A DNA stretch of 64,000 nucleotides from Hymenolepis diminuta (taxonomy: Eukaryota; Platyhelminthes; Cestoda; Cyclophyllidea; Hymenolepididae), in assembly GCA_900708905.1 (NCBI GenBank), contig CAADRB010000010.1, positions 2,983,578-3,047,577 on the forward strand, in the 5' to 3' direction. The notes below the pieces were generated by a model. That model saw nothing but the letters and a program-made list of their open reading frames with translations. It was not told the DNA's origin and searched no databases. Every line of letters begins with the position of its first letter. Position 1 is the first letter of the stretch. This document shows, one piece after another, positions 11,351-23,700 of this stretch. Both the position numbers and the translations under genes were made by a program.

Positions 11351-13544
11351 CAGACAATAGCAGATGTGCTAAGTCAACAGTCTGTCACCAGGTTGAAAGG
11401 ATTTTAAGAGTGATTTTGTCTCAAATTTAACTAGTTGGCTGGCACTTCGTTTTATTCATAGATACATCAGAATGTGTCCATATGGTCACTTACCGAAGGC
11501 AGCAACACAGAGATCTGATAGATCAGGATTTTCTCAGTTCTTCAATAAACCTTCGTCAATACAAAAGTCCTGATTAGCTGAACAGGCCTACTTTCGAAAT
11601 AGAAGAAAATTTGCCAGATATTTTAGAAATTTGATCATTATTTTTATCCTGACTAGTGCATTTAGAAACTTGGCGAATTTTTGTATTTAAAGCTGAAATC
11701 TAAGATAATTTAAACTTAACTTACTTAAAATATTAATGTGAGGTTTCGATCCATTGGAATAGCTAAGTCAACATATTTATATTTTGCAGATTTATTGGTG
11801 GTTTTAGGACTTTGTTAAAAACTTTATCGATCATATTCTTATTATCCCAGCAATAGGAAAGGTATTTTCAAATATAAGCATTGCTATTTACTACATTTCC
11901 TTGCGTCGTTCCAAAAAATTTAGAGTAAACGATTTGAGCTTAGGGTCTTACACATGTCGCTTTCAAAGAAATTCGGCTATCTATTGACATTATTTCTAAT
12001 CGGAATTGTTTCGGAAAATTCCATATGAGATTTAATGAACAAGCACATTTGTCTTTATAGAGTGCTGTAACATTTTCATCCACGTTTTCTTTGCAATTCT
12101 TTTATTAAGACTTTCTTCGTAGTCATGTAGCAGATTAGACCTTAGAGATCTTTCTCGACTGTTCAGTCGAACTCCATAGATTTATGACAATACAATTTAT
12201 ATGTCATGTAGTAAACCTGAATTACATGTAATATAACAGATGAAATCATTTGAATTATTTCTGAAGAAATTACGAAATATTTTAGAATGGTATTTAATGA
12301 CTTAAGAATATGTCATTCATTTAAGGACGGGAATATATTTAATCAGTGATTAAAAAAACCACACAGCAACCTCAGTCAGAGGAAATACAGGGCGAAAAAT
12401 ATAGGAAAAGTATCAAGTATTCATTTAAAAATTAGGACTGAAAATCAAGTACCCCTGGATTTATTCTTTCAAGACCTATAACATATTTTACGGAGTAGAG
12501 AAAATTTTCGCTTGAGAGACTTATAATCTATGCTCATCTTATGAAATACGTTTAGAACCATAAAAGTGTAATATATAATCAATCGTAAAATCACAATATA
12601 TATGCTTGAATCTATAAAACACATTCCTTAAGGGAAAAAATACATTTTTTAATTTGTCCATCCAAAAATTCCGTTTTTAAAGATACTGGTTCTGCAAAAT
12701 TCGAAATACTGCCTTTGTTTCAACAAATCGTAATAGAAAGAGAGAAATAGTAGCTTGCAGGAGCACATAAATGAACAGAAGATGAACTACAATAGAGAAG
12801 ATGTGGCGAAAGAAGATAAAAATAAGCAAACAAGAGTGAATCAAAGAAACGAAACGATAAATATCTTGGCTGTTTCTGCCATTTCCTCTATTCGTTTGCT
12901 GAAAGTACAAAAGCGCCATTAAAAGCTGAGGGGAATCGTCAATCACCTTTTTTATTTAACGAGTGCATTCAGTATTAAGCTAATAAAAATAAATGCAAAA
13001 CAGAAAAAACAACAGAAAAATTGCACAAATATTGCGAAAAAGTGAGGGAATTTAATTTGTAGAGTTGATGAACTATTTATCTTACATATAGGGATGTGAA
13101 TGATGAAAAAAGGAGGTGGGCTTTAAGTTCAGCTATGAATAAAACATCATTTATTTAAAGCAATATTTAAAAGTAATCGATTTTTTTAAAATTAACCATC
13201 ATACTGGATTATTTACGGCACCGAGGCGTTTTACTAACAGAAATATATGCAAGCTGGTCTCAATAAAGTATGAAAGCGTGAAAATAGAGAAGAAAAACCT
13301 TCTTCTTCCACTCTATTTTCTTCTTGTTTTTCTTTTTCATTTGGAATGACGTTTCTATCTATCTAACATATTGAATAATAGGTAGTTATTATTTTTTTGA
13401 AGTAAAAAAAGACCAATTCAGATATCTATAAGGGTTCATTCTTTGGAATAGTGAAGGAGTTCAAATTCAGCTAAATTTATTTAGAAATTGACTTATATTC
13501 CCGAAATTAGGTGAAGGAAAGTATGTGCTTAGAGGAATAATGAA
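11351..13544. other. AT-rich intergenic DNA, nothing recognised
   Basis: No convincing frame or repeat. The 89-codon minus-strand frame at 12677-12946 is Phe/Leu/Ile-rich and looks accidental. Confidence 0.5.
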
Positions 13545-13640
13545 ATTGATGTACATTGACGCACATCCATCGATGTGACTGGCCAAACCCAAAAATCAAC
13601 TAGCGGAATAAGAGAATGCGAGTTTCTCACAAGAGCTCTC
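13545..13640 (+). repeat. possible SINE-A body fragment
   Basis: GACGCACATCCATCGATGTG followed by GAATGCGAGTTTCTCACAAG resembles the order seen at 40735-40825 (GGACATCCAGTGG, then GAATGTGAGCTTCTCCTAAG). The match is short and interrupted. Confidence 0.3.
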
Positions 13641-13861
13641 CCAAACTGCCTTCCCCCAGCCAAATAAGGTGACATAAACACTTCTGTCATCGGGACCGGA
13701 TAATTTCTCAGGAGTTATTTTGAATAAAGGAAGTGCATCCTAGATCGTTTCTGATTAAAGAAGACTTCTGTTTGAATAATCGCATACTGAAAGGTGTTGA
13801 TCGATGCAGTTTATCTATCTAATCACTGGATATTCACTGCAGATTAGCATTCTCCTTTTTT

Positions 13862-14000
13862 TCGAAGTCTGAAGTCGCGGATTCAATGTTCACCGGTACA
13901 CACTCAGTAAGCATAATAGGCAACCGGACTGGGTAAGTCATGTTAATGAAGAGGGAGGAGGGTAGCGGAATTCAAGTTTCTGTTCAGTGTGACTCCATAA
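13862..14000 (+). repeat. SINE-A copy (plus strand)
   Basis: A B-box-like GTCGCGGATTCAATG is followed by the SINE-A body: GACTGGGTAAGTC, then GTAGCGGAATTCAAGTTTCT, then GTGTGACTCCATAATGG. Copies at 2578-2785 and 46468-46665 carry the counterparts on the minus strand, for example CACTGGCTAAGTTTGGCTAA and GAGAGGCCCCATTAT. The 3' tail with AAACGCTTTCC is not evident here. Confidence 0.5.
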
Positions 14001-17000
14001 TGGTACCCCCTAAAATCATGTTTAATCAACTGGACAAATAATGAGTTATATTCTTATACCCACTTTTAGCGTACTACAATGGTTGGTAATGCAGATTTTG
14101 CTTTGGTGCAACAATTATTAATTTATTCAGGGTCTGCTTTCATTCTAAATATGCAATTAATAAGTGAGTTGATATAATTTTACGCCATGCCATTTAGTGA
14201 TCCGGTATCCACACTCAACTGCAACACATCTGCAATTATTACCGCTGCGACTTGAAATTCTCAACTTGTTTCATTTTACGACTAAACTACTAGGCTTTAT
14301 TCTTGCATTACAGTTTTTAATTTAAACCTTACAAAAACTTCAAAGAACTCAAACATTAAATATAAGTGTGCAACTTCAAGCAAAACTCGAAAATTCTATT
14401 GGTAAAAAAGGCCATCCATATCTCCCTCTCACTCCCTCCCCGAGTTTCAAAATCATTTGTAACAGTTCTTTGTTTTGTTATACATGTGAAACTCAAAGCG
14501 GAGTTTTTGAGCTAGGTAAAAAGATACTTAGCCTCTCTCCCGGGAAAATAAGGATCTGTCAATCTCCTTAGGGAGAAGGCAAAGAAACTCTTCTTTGATC
14601 GTCCCCTTACTTGTTCAAAAGTCGGCGGAGTCTTTTCATCACACTGGCCCGATCGGATCGCAAAATCTCTTCTCTCTCCTTCTCATGAAATTCAATTTTT
14701 TAGTTCATCATACACTCTAAAATGACTAATGTAATACGCCCTTAGTATTGAAATATTCAGAAAAAAACCACCTTAGTCTGAGGTATGCGAATATTTGTGG
14801 GGAAATAAGGCAACGCCCTCACACTATGAACGAGATCGCTGTTCCTCAGAAGTGGCGGTTAACAAGGTCTTTCTCTGCCTAATTTCCGGTTGCTTTAGGT
14901 TTCATAAAAGGCTAGACACGAATGAAACGCACATATCTGAATATCATCCATAATGTCTACATTGAATTCAATACGGTTTGCTTCAAAATAACAGTACTAT
15001 GTATTCTTCCATGCAGAGAAGGGAGGAAGTGAAATGCCCGGATCCTACGGACCAGATCACTCTTCTCTGACTTAAACTATTTCTTCCAAGTTATGGCTAT
15101 ATATGCGCTTATACCGAGCGTATAGTGTAGGCATATATATCAAACAAGAAACAGAATGGAATAAAATGTGCTTTATAAGGTGACAGACTGAATGAATTTG
15201 ATTTGCATTGGGAAGAACGTTAAATTGAAAAATTTGAAAGAAAAACATACGAAAAAGGTATATAAAAACAGATGCCCAGGACTTGGTGATTACTATTGAA
15301 CACGAATATGCATTTGGTACCGTTTCGAAGGGAAAATATGTGGCAACATTTGATTTTATTAGCATCGACTACTGCAATCATTAAAATCACGGTCATGTAT
15401 TTTAAGAATAAGAGAACAATTTAAAAATTTTAAATGGCCTTTTCATTAATCCATAATATGTTTCTTGGAGAATCTTGGAATCAAAGAGATAAGTGGAGAA
15501 AATACGGGTAGAGGTAGAAAGTGGGAATAAAACGATAATTTGCGAGAGGCTGAGGCCAAAGATTTGAGGCCCTAATAAATCAATTTCAGAATAGGGCGCC
15601 ATGATTTTGAAGGAATCAATCGGGACATGTATGATCAAGTCAAGCTGACGCAGTGACTGGCAACGTCAGCTAAGCTGATACAGTAATAGACAATATTAGC
15701 GATCCAAATTTAGTCACAATTAAAATCAAACTTCTTGCGTCTAAGAACGCAGCGGATTCTCAAAATACGAAATGAAAACCATAAGGTTAGGCTAACTCAG
15801 AGAGGGAAATTTCAGGAAATTCAGTCGATTTGACAATTGGATGATGAAATATTTCTTCATTGGTTAGTTAAATTGAAAATAATTAGATCGGCATCTGTAA
15901 TGTTTAATTCCGAAATCCAATAATCTGTGTTTCCACAAATAAATCTTACTGAATCGTTTTAAGACGGGATAAACACCGATTATATATTTTAACAAAGGTT
16001 AGATCGAACACATTATGAACGCTTTATAAACTGTACACAGTTATGTACTATAAATTCTATAATTTTAAATTTACATTAGAGCAAATTTAGTATGAGTTGA
16101 TTCGTTTAATGGGATTATTTTCTAGCTGTCTGCTGAAGGAGCCTGAGTTTATGTAACTGGATACGTTTGTAATTAGATGAATGCAGTTTAATGACAGATC
16201 GGTGGATGAAATGAAAGAATTTTTCAAAAAAACACTCATCATGAGCTGAAGAATAACATCCTGAAACCTCGTCGATGACGAATTCTAACCAAAATGCTTC
16301 GTTATTTCCACTAATGAGTGTACATCTATGTTCACCGGATTATTAGAGCCCTGACCTTTGAAGACTAGCAGATGTACTGTTGTAACATCAGCACAAATAT
16401 CATCAAACATACATATTTGAATCTTAATTTTTAATACTTGTTAAAGTTATGGGACAAAATAAATTAGGAAGAAAATGTTTTTTGTTTTATTTAAATGAAA
16501 ATAAATGAAAAATGTTTATTTGACTTGGAAGAATTCCTCAATTTTTCTACTAATCAAAAGCAACAAAGTAATACTACATTCCCCATTCGCAATCTGTTGA
16601 ATCACATTTTTCATACAGAGATTTTTTTATTTAAATTTCTCAACAAAGAAAGTAAATAAATTAACTTGAACAAACAATATGAAACTCTGATCCTAATAAA
16701 AAAGAAACGAAATGCAAATAAAATAAAATTATTTTATTGCTTCAATCGCTTCATCAATACCGGAAAATATCTTAGAAAGTTCGCTTAAAATTTCTGATAT
16801 TTGCTTCCTGAAAAGTATAGTATTATATATTTATTCGTCGTCTTATTTTTTCTTAAATTAAATGTTCAAAGAGTTATCGTTTCGCATTTAACGTCGAGAG
16901 ACGCCGGTATCTTAGATTAAAAATCACAAGTTAACGTAATAATTCGTAATGTTAAAAAATGATGATCTCGATTGATAATCTGAGTTCAAGCATTTCGGAA

Positions 17001-18059
17001 GTCGCTAGATTGATGGCTTTTTAAACTCCGGTAGAAGTTATATATTTGAAGTGACTTTTGGACTCCTTAATCTTACAAAAAATGGTTCTATCACCTACTT
17101 TTCACTTTTACAAATAATTAATTTAAGAACTCTGATTCATGCTACCGAAATAGGAAACTATTATTATTAACCGTAGTAGCGCAGAAGTGGCAAAATTCTA
17201 ATCATAGCATCTGAACAAGCGAAATGGTCCAATAAGGTTTGAAACGCGTTGGGAGGGGATAGAGAGTCGATGTGGATTATAGTTTGAAGTCAGAATATCA
17301 AGAGTTTTACTTTTCTTGAATTCACTTACTCGTAATAAACAATGTTTATTTCGTAATGACCAAATTTTCTAAAATTCAGTTTGCATGATTTCGTCTGAAG
17401 GTTTTAGGACGCGTTTGTATTCACTATATTCAGAACATACTGCCTAGTTGTATCAGTTGAGTGATTGGTCATGCCACTTTGATCTATTTGAACCAGCGAT
17501 AAACAGGTAAATGAGATTAGCAAAGACGTTTTAAACGGAACAGAGCTCATCGGATTTCGTTCATAATGAAATCTAGGAATTTTTAAATTTATTTTCAAAT
17601 AAAACGAGTCTATATTCTAGGGAATTTGGATGCAAAATTAACAGGCTTTGTGGAAAATGTTAAAACGCAAATTACAAATGAAAGAAATGAAGGACCTACC
17701 AAATTATATAATACTAATGAGCAAAACACGGAGACGCGTAATCGAACATTCAAATACAGTTATTTTATTCCTAATTACGACATATTTACTCCTTCCTATT
17801 TTAACAGATGGATTTTGTTTTTATCTATCAGCGGTTTTAGGCATTCCTTTATGATATTAATAAGTCAATTTACTTAAAGATCCACGATAATTATCTTATC
17901 GCGACTTTGCTAAGATAATGTAAGCTGCTGAATATCATGTAAAATCATTTTTACCTTCTCAACCAAGGTAAGAAAAAAATGAACTGAAGTAGTATGACAG
18001 ACACTTCTTAATCTGAAAATCAGTCAATAAGCATTGAAAATCACAGATAGGCATTTAAT
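14001..18059. other. AT-rich intergenic DNA, little recognised
   Basis: Moderately GC-richer patches occur at 14570-14680 and 15000-15060. The string AGTCAGAATATCAAGA near 17290 also occurs at about 26455, next to mariner copy 1, with GGTCCAATAAG upstream in both places; this may be a further old repeat. The open frames (14368-14571, 15072-15365, 15402-15638, 17404-17877) show no domain. Confidence 0.4.
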
Positions 18060-18212
18060 TCAACCGAAGGGACGAATAATGAAATTTGAACTTTGGAAAG
18101 TGAATACTCATTAAATAAATATTGTACAATCTAAATCCAAAACAGTCCGATGAAGTAAAACTCCTTGATACCTTGACGTTGTTCTCAGCATCTTTTTGAT
18201 CCCACTCCTTTA
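18060..18212 (-). repeat. Repeat-B copy 2
   Basis: Read on the minus strand it contains GGAGTTTTACTTCATCGG, TTTAGATTGTACAATATTT and TTCAAATTTCATTATTCGTC. These are in the same order and spacing as at 7720-7800. It is the best-conserved partner of copy 1. Confidence 0.55.
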
Positions 18213-19199
18213 TCAATTTTAGAAATTCTATTAGCTGCCTTTAGTTGACTTCCACAATTAAAAGTTTGTGTATTTGAATTACTATGAGTAGTAATATTAA
18301 TGAAAAGATTGATGGTGCGAATAGAACGGTATGGTGATGGATTCGAAATTCTTGTGCATTAAATAGAGAGCTATGTGAGACCTTGTGATCACACTCTCCG
18401 CATTTGGACATTCTTTTCCATCCTTCGAATTGTAATACTTAGTTCTGAATGTTATTCATGAAAATAAAATCTCTTCATTTCCTTGAACTACCTTGAATTT
18501 GGAATAATCCAACAGCGTAAAAAATAAGAGGGATGGTTATTTGGCCAATTTCTTTATGAGCACCCGTTGTATCCGGCAAGAAGATTTTTAAACTAATACG
18601 ACTCAGTAGTGTTCAAGTACTACTTTTCATATTTATAAATCCTATCTGATGTTGTTTATATATCCCCAAGAATTAGCTTAAATTGGAATGAAATTATGAA
18701 ATAGGTCTTCTGAAATATCGATCAGAGGAATTGCAACTAATAAAGAATACAAATAAATCTATGTAAAATTTGTGGTAAAGAGATTTATTTTGAAATCTAG
18801 AGATTCAATTTCTGCTATTTTAGTTTAACCACACAACCTGAATCTTCTTCTGTGCAGTATAATTTTAAAAAGTTTTAAATCGATTTTTAACCTTGACCCA
18901 TGAGTTGAAAAATGCTATTTATTGCATTATTTCGATTAAGCAGAATTAATTCCAAGCTATCTTCCAGATTGGTGTTATATTGCAAATCGAAGTGACACTG
19001 TATGTTTTAGCTGCAGACTTTTTATCTTACCTTTAATTGAATAACTGGAGATATAGAAAATTCTTCTATTTCACTCATCCGCCTAAAAGTAACTTCTTAC
19101 GGTTCGTATTTTAATCAGTAAAATGGATTTGTAAGTTGGTTAACTAAGATTTATAGTAGATAAGTATTTTTCTCTATGAAATCTGCCGAAAAGAAAAAT
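18213..19199. other. AT-rich intergenic DNA, nothing recognised
   Basis: A B-box-like GATGGATTCGAAATTC lies near 18336, without a supporting A-box or body. Confidence 0.45.
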
Positions 19200-19450
19200 A
19201 AACAAGTTAGTGGTTTACAGACACCACCTATTTCTAAATCGGAAAGGAAGAGGAAGTGAGGGAGGTGGTGAAAAAGACGGCTAGAAATGCAGCTGCGTCA
19301 CGACTCAGACATAAAGAGAATTTGGGCTCGTCAACATCAAACGAGGACCGCAGACAAACAACATTCATGATAGATTATCTCTCTCGTTTGCCTTTTCCTT
19401 AGACGTAGACAGAACGGATTTGCGACGGAACGTACCGGATATGGAATGTC
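19200..19450. other. GC-raised, purine-rich island
   Basis: A GGAAAGGAAGAGGAAG-type purine run at 19241-19275 is followed by CpG-containing text (GCGTCACGACTCAG, GCGACGGAACGTACCGG). It stands out from the flanks. Candidate regulatory DNA. Confidence 0.3.
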
Positions 19451-20321
19451 TAACAGACAGATGCAATTGATCTTATTGTTCTCAAGAGGTTGCTGTCACG
19501 CATATTATATGCGCAAGATGCATTCAGTTCACACCTTGATCAATTGAATTAGCTGGCTTCATAATTGGCCTCTAAAAGTTACATTTTAGATCTCATTGAA
19601 GCACCAAAATTAATCTGACATCGGCACAATTTTTATTCCTAAGAAAATATGAAAATCTTTAAATTGGTACAAGATAAACGTGATTAATTATTAAACTAGA
19701 ATCTAGAATTGTTCTTCCTGAACGCACCCAATACCTTGGGAAAGCGCAAAAGAAGTAAAATTAAATTTTAGAAAAAAATTCTTCATCAAATTTAAAATCG
19801 ACTGAGGATAATCTCTATATTTTTCATAAATGAAAGGGTGATTTTCAAAGTGCTTTTTTGCTGGAGTGTCACCTGATTGTGTTTTTATCTATTCAAGTTT
19901 TTTAGTCCTTTTTGATAACCGATGGCCTCCCATTAATGTGCATGTTTAAAATGTCAGGGGCTGTAGATTCGAAAACTGCCGTTTTAAATCCAATAAATAT
20001 GGTAGCTATTAGCACTGATTTATATAGGTCTATTAATAAAAGGTTAGAACTTTAGAGTCTAAATTAAGGGAGATCCGAGAACGCATTCCCTCTCACCTAT
20101 GATAACTTTTGGAAAGAAAATCTTCTAATGAGATTGGGGAAATTTTACAAGGGCGTACTTCTCAGGGCCTTTTGATCACCTTATTACAGGCGCAAATTGA
20201 TAAAATCTGCGGGATCTTGTAATAATTATCAAACTAGAGGACAAGAATAATAACGCAAAGAAAAAACGCATGAGACGGAAAAGGGCGCGCAACTCTAAAT
20301 TATGGAATTAAAATAAACGCC
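19451..20321. other. AT-rich intergenic DNA, nothing recognised
   Basis: No frame or repeat that I could support. Confidence 0.45.
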
Positions 20322-21059
20322 TCAATAATTTGTTCTAGGATGAAGCAAAACTCTGCCAAATTGAGAAGGCATTTCTTCTTCATGTCCATGAATACAGATA
20401 TTTGAAAAAACTAACTTGTCCAAAATTGAAAGAATGTATGCTCCAGTTTCAAGTCATTCTGCTCAAGCATAATCCAAATAAAAGGATTTAACTTATTTAT
20501 AGGCAATATTAACTCGGACATTTTTGGGGACTTGATCATGATGGAGGATTCATGAATTCTGGAGGAGGCAAAAGTACAACAACCTTCCTTATGTTCCTTT
20601 AGGCAGCATTTTTTATTTGTCTGGTAATCAAACAGGCAAGATGTTGAGACTGATTGAGGCTTGGGCACGGAAGGCTCAGAAACAAGTCGTACTGGAACTA
20701 CTTTAGTCTGCGTGATATCTATTACTTTTCCACTATCTCTGACTGAGATAGTGCAACTCCATGTCATCATTGCCCGCTTGAACCAGAATTGCAGTTGAAG
20801 GCACTTTATTAGAGACAGATACAACCTAAGATTGAGTAGAATTTTTGGAAGAATTTAGAGAAGCAGTGGTGGTAGGTGTGTTTGTAGCATCAGGAGATAT
20901 TTTGGCCACAAATTTTGCAGAAAAACCCTTATTTCTGCAAACTTCCTGTAAAGAATAAAGCAAGTCACTGTTCTTTGAGAAACCGAAGACTATTTTGCTT
21001 TTGACATTGCACAAATCGTCAGAGTTGATAACTAATGCATGCTCGTCACTTGTTATAAC
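20322..21059 (-). pseudogene. frame-disrupted coding relic of unknown family
   Basis: Minus-strand translation gives consecutive protein-like blocks in changing frames. Block 1 (21059 to about 20829) includes VITSDEHALVINSDDLC and SLQEVCRNKGFSAKF, and ends at a TAG. The same frame continues past it (VPSTAILVQAGNDDMEL) to a second stop near 20740. Block 2, in a shifted frame, includes DSGKVIDITQTKVVPVRLV and runs to 20411. Block 3, in a third frame, includes ILSILDKLVFSNICIHG and HEEEMPSQFGRVLLHP and ends at TGA 20322-20324. The amino-acid mix is unlike neighbouring AT-rich translations. Upstream the block begins right after a TAG that could also be a splice acceptor, so a diverged exon is an alternative. 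No family is recognised. No terminal poly(A) was seen, so a processed pseudogene is unproven. Confidence 0.4.
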
Positions 21060-21883
21060 CTAACTGGCCTCCGAATAGCTACAAATTACGGAACTCAATG
21101 AAAACACGTAATTGTTTTAGTGAGTAGCTTTGCACCAAAATTCTGCCAAGTAACGACTCATAATTTCAGTACATTTTAAAAAAAAACGAAAGTTGTATTA
21201 ATGATTAAAAAGAACTTTAGATGTCCTTGTATATAAAAGTATTCATTTTTAACCAACAGTACCCTAAATACAATTCACTGAATTAGTTATTCACGAAATA
21301 TAGCCAGAAATGCAACAAACAGCAAGTAATTTTTTCCTGACCATGTCTGAGAAGAGGGAGGAGAGGAGGAAGTCCGTTTCACAAACTCGTTGTTTGGTCG
21401 TAAATCATCTTCTAAAACTTCTGCTCAGCAGTAATTGCTGCATGTCTCCAGCACTTTTCTCGACTTAGAGAAGTAAATAAAGTTGTCTCTAGTCTCTCTC
21501 TCTCTCTCTCTTCACTTTGGGCGTTCCAGCAAAGATAATAGTAATGTTTCTCATTGTCGCTCACTATCCACTCTCCGCGAAACTTTTTTAATATTGCTTT
21601 TACTCCCTAAGTATGAAAAAATAAGAGACAGCATCATATTGGAGAAGATTTCCAACAATACTTGTGGTGGGTTTTAGGATTAATTCAAATTAGACTTTTT
21701 CGTTAAGGAGAGTTCTGTGAGCCTTAAATTTTTTATATTTATAATAAGAACATTACAATCCACAACAAAGCAGAAAAAATATACAATTTTCCATTTAGAG
21801 AAAATATCTGAGATCATAACAGTAAGTCAAAAAATGATAAAATGAAGGGAATTAAACACATATTAAGGATTGAGACAGTTCAT
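21060..21883. other. intergenic DNA with CT microsatellite
   Basis: A (CT)n tract lies at about 21493-21511, inside a slightly GC-raised patch (21340-21570) that also carries a GAGGGAGGAGAGGAGG purine run. The remainder is AT-rich. Confidence 0.45.
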
Positions 21884-22038
21884 CAAAGAGTCTTACGTCA
21901 TTTGAATTTTGGATTCAGGTTATACAACAACATTCTAAGTGGGTAGTTACCATTCTAAAATCAAAATTTCATGATTCATCTCTTGGATGGCTGAGCGAAT
22001 TCTTGTCTACGATGTCACTTGCTTATTGTCCAGGTTAT
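21884..22038 (+). repeat. Repeat-B copy 3
   Basis: It shares AGTCTTACGTCA, then TTTTGGATTCAGGTT, then TAAGTGGGTAGTT with 33265-33480 read on the minus strand. It shares TGATTCATCTC and GGCTGAGCGAATTC with 7681-7850. GGCTGAGCG resembles a tRNA-Leu/Ser A-box, and a B-box-like GTGGATTCGAAACTC lies about 120 bases downstream at 22117. Confidence 0.5.
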
Positions 22039-22278
22039 TAAATTGATAGGGATAGTTATTTCAATTGTTCACTGAGGATGATTGAATTTGGTCTATGTTC
22101 GGCTTGTAAAACAGTGTGGATTCGAAACTCTCCGAATTGCATTCAGTGATGATATTGCATGCTAATTATATAATAATGTCATGATTATTTGATATAGACA
22201 TTAGAGTGATAAGTAGGCAACATAGGATATCGAAAAGCACAATAATGGATGTTCATATTGCATACAAATATAGAAAAT

Positions 22279-22465
22279 GGGTGGTGTAGCGGTAACGTTC
22301 TTGTCTGTGAAATCGGAGATATCCAATAAGCTACACGAATGCAACTGACTTATGGCTGAAAGGGATAAAAAAGGAGTGACAGAAATTTAGCCTCACATTG
22401 ATGGAGCTTCAGAATTTCAATCCTCTGCTCTAAATCGGTGCTGGAACGCACTTTTTCAGTGGATC
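22279..22465 (+). repeat. SINE-A copy (plus strand)
   Basis: The head GGGTGGTGTAGCGGTAACG and TCTGTGAAATCGGAGATATC match the 46468-46665 copy (TCTGTGAAGTCGGAAATCAT). The body ends TCCTCTGCTCTAAATCGGTG, CTGGAACGCACTTTTTCAGT and GGATC. That corresponds to GTGTTGGAAAACGCTTTCCT and GATC in the other copy. The middle has insertions, so the copy is diverged. Confidence 0.5.
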
Positions 22466-23159
22466 AGATAATTAATTAGAGCATACTGTATCATAATTTC
22501 CAATGCTTTCGTCTGAGTATTTTTATGCTCTGAACTGAATAGGATTCTATTTACTCTGAAAAATTCGAAGGCACCGAAATGGGGAAAACAATCGTTTTTG
22601 GACTGCAGACGAAGAAAACTAGTAGATATTAGTTCAAGTTTGACCGGGGGAAACTGCTATATCATGAAATTGTCCCTTTCTTGCTGAAATTGTCTTATTT
22701 TCAGATTATAAACTACCTAGTCCTTCAGCATCTTCCGTTTAATAGTGGGCCAAAACTAATTTAATCTGATTAAACATGTAGGCCAAATTATTACATCACC
22801 TAAAAGGAGGAAGATCGGAGTTTTATTTCATTATACCTTCAATTACATTGAACCTTTCAGATTGATTGTTTTAACTTTTTGATGCATTTTACAGCAGGGT
22901 ATTGTGTATTTTTATATAATATGATTATTCTAATCCTCTGGTGCTATTGTCTGTTAAAGATCACAGGCATTTAACCCTTCCATGTTTTTTATTCTTTAAT
23001 AAAATCAATTTGCATAATGTCTAAGTAAGACCATCACTTAACGAGAATGATATAATTTGTCGGTGAGTTTAAATATCTTTTTCCCTCCATATTTTGATAA
23101 AAATTTAAATCAGCCTATTTCACATATCTTTTACATCTTTTTAACTCTCACTCGTTTAG
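22466..23159. other. AT-rich intergenic DNA, nothing recognised
   Basis: No supported feature. Confidence 0.45.
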
Positions 23160-23700
23160 CTCAACTCGCTCTTTTTGATTGAGTGGTGGAGGTGAATGAG
23201 AATCCAAACTCTCGTTTGCGGTTTCATCTGGTTACGGCTGGCAAAAGAACTGATCAAACAACTCTTTGCGAGAGAAGAGAGATATTCGAGTCTGTAAAAA
23301 TAAACACACACACACACTCACACAAAAACGACGACACACAGAAAAGTGGAAAAAAGAAGAGGAGGGAAGGGAGAAACGACTACAGCACGCAGAGTTAGAG
23401 GCGAAAACTTTTGCTAAAAGTCTGCTTCGCGTGTACGCGGTATGTTATTTCTCCTTCATAGAAGAGAGAGTCTAGAAGATCAGTTATCCTCTCCCTAACT
23501 CCCCTCCTCTTAGAAAAGAAGAGCTGTTTAAAAAATAACTTCTTTCCCATTGGAGGAAGGGGACGTTAGAGAGGCGCAGCTTAGGAGAGAAGAGTGATGG
23601 GCGAAAAAGAAAAAAAACTTTTAGATAAAAGGGAGTGGGAGGGAGAGCAAAAGAATATGGTGCTCTTAGCTTACGCGCACGAGCTAAAGAAGTTGTGAGG
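23160..23700. other. GC/CpG-raised island with AC and purine tracts
   Basis: Contains (AC)n at 23304-23317, long purine runs (GAAGAGGAGGGAAGGGAG near 23355; GGAGTGGGAGGGAGAGC near 23632) and CpG-rich text (GCTTCGCGTGTACGCGG at 23425-23441). Overlapping plus frames of 69-71 codons are Lys/Arg/Glu-rich translations of the purine runs. Candidate promoter or enhancer. Confidence 0.3.
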
